From Paraburkholderia phenazinium (GTDB lineage Bacteria > Pseudomonadota > Gammaproteobacteria > Burkholderiales > Burkholderiaceae): a stretch of DNA of 64,000 nt. Each line of letters begins with the position of its first letter. Within the stretch, counting starts at the first letter, position 1. The DNA is taken from the NCBI RefSeq assembly GCF_900141745.1, contig NZ_FSRM01000001.1:3224001-3288000 (forward strand), read 5' to 3'. Under the pieces are notes generated by a model. The model saw nothing but the letters and a program-made list of their open reading frames with translations, made no database searches and was not told the origin of the DNA. A program made the position numbers and the translations under genes. Shown piece after piece: positions 63,804 to 64,000 of the stretch.

Positions 63804-64000
63804 ATGAAGCACTGCCGCTCGTGCAGCCTGGATCACCGTCTGGATTACCTTCCCCCCCTTGACGATGGGTGTCGCTTGCATCCATCGCTCAAGCCTGCTC
63901 CGGCCGCATCAGCAGCGGCGCTCAGGCGCACCGCGCACCTGCTGCGGCGCGCACTGGCCTCCTCGTTGCTCGCCGGCGCGGCGCTGGGTTTGGCGCCTGC
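63804..64000 (+). CDS. Start of a gene with a signal-peptide-like N-terminus (3' partial)
   Basis: ATG 63804, preceded by GGAGGGAG, opens a frame running to the window edge (about 65 codons seen). The first 40 residues are Cys/Leu/His-rich and not signal-like. The end, RRTAHLLRRALASSLLAGAALGLAP, looks like the n- and h-regions of an export signal. Either the true start is inside this stretch or the product has a long leader. It follows fadD in the same direction. Outer-membrane fatty-acid import or lipoprotein-sorting genes often follow such operons, but the protein cannot be named from what is visible. Confidence 0.45.
   Translation, partial: MKHCRSCSLDHRLDYLPPLDDGCRLHPSLKPAPAASAAALRRTAHLLRRALASSLLAGAALGLAP

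Noticed and set aside
1..64000. CRISPR arrays, insertion sequences, integrases or att sites
   Set aside because: No regularly spaced repeats, transposase or integrase motifs, or terminal inverted repeats were recognised. The tRNA-Leu genes show no adjacent integrase or repeated tRNA end other than the second tRNA itself.

Overview
The window looks like a chromosomal segment of a high-GC betaproteobacterium of the Burkholderia/Paraburkholderia type. The evidence is GC-rich coding with strong third-position bias, a housekeeping block rnr-rlmB-rpiA, a Burkholderia-like exopolysaccharide locus, and a PsrA-like regulator heading a fatty-acid degradation operon. This assignment comes from gene content and protein resemblance only; no search was run.

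Bases 1-13440 hold the 3' end of a natural-product cluster. It has a hybrid polyketide/peptide synthase whose 5' end lies outside the window (KS-AT-ACP-aminotransferase-C-A-PCP), a stand-alone C-thioesterase protein, a membrane-anchored SGNH hydrolase, and two paralogous cupin-8/JmjC-type iron oxygenase candidates. The adenylation pocket reads as a glycine code and no ketoreductase lies between AT and ACP. The expected unit is therefore a beta-amino acyl chain joined to glycine. The releasing protein has two unusual sites: its condensation motif is HS-xxx-DG and its thioesterase nucleophile is Cys.

Bases 13474-32627 form a mosaic exopolysaccharide locus. It encodes an initiating undecaprenyl-phosphate sugar transferase, Wza- and Wzc-type export proteins, a Wzx flippase, a Wzy/ligase-like polymerase, four GT4 and one GT2 glycosyltransferases, two acyltransferase-3 proteins (one fused to SGNH) and a secreted glycosidase. 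Orientation switches several times, no Wzb phosphatase is visible, and convergent gene pairs are separated by strong hairpins.

Bases 33322-39223 are housekeeping: an orphan HigA-like regulator, rpiA, rlmB, rnr and two tRNA-Leu(CAG) genes, each with its own near-consensus promoter and intrinsic terminator. Bases 39390-54193 are metabolic and accessory. They hold a LysR regulator divergent from a tartrate/D-malate dehydrogenase and an ACS-family transporter; an aminotransferase, binding protein and FAD oxidase set; kdgT; a chemoreceptor with a good sigma-28 promoter; an AT-rich acyltransferase; a ClC channel; and an MFS carboxylate transporter.

Bases 54438-63736 are a fatty-acid degradation operon: a PsrA-like TetR regulator behind a perfect 18-bp palindrome, then fadE, a large FabG4-type reductase, a MaoC-type dehydratase, a FadI-type thiolase and fadD. 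Another gene with a signal-peptide-like start begins at the right edge. No insertion sequence, phage or CRISPR array was seen.
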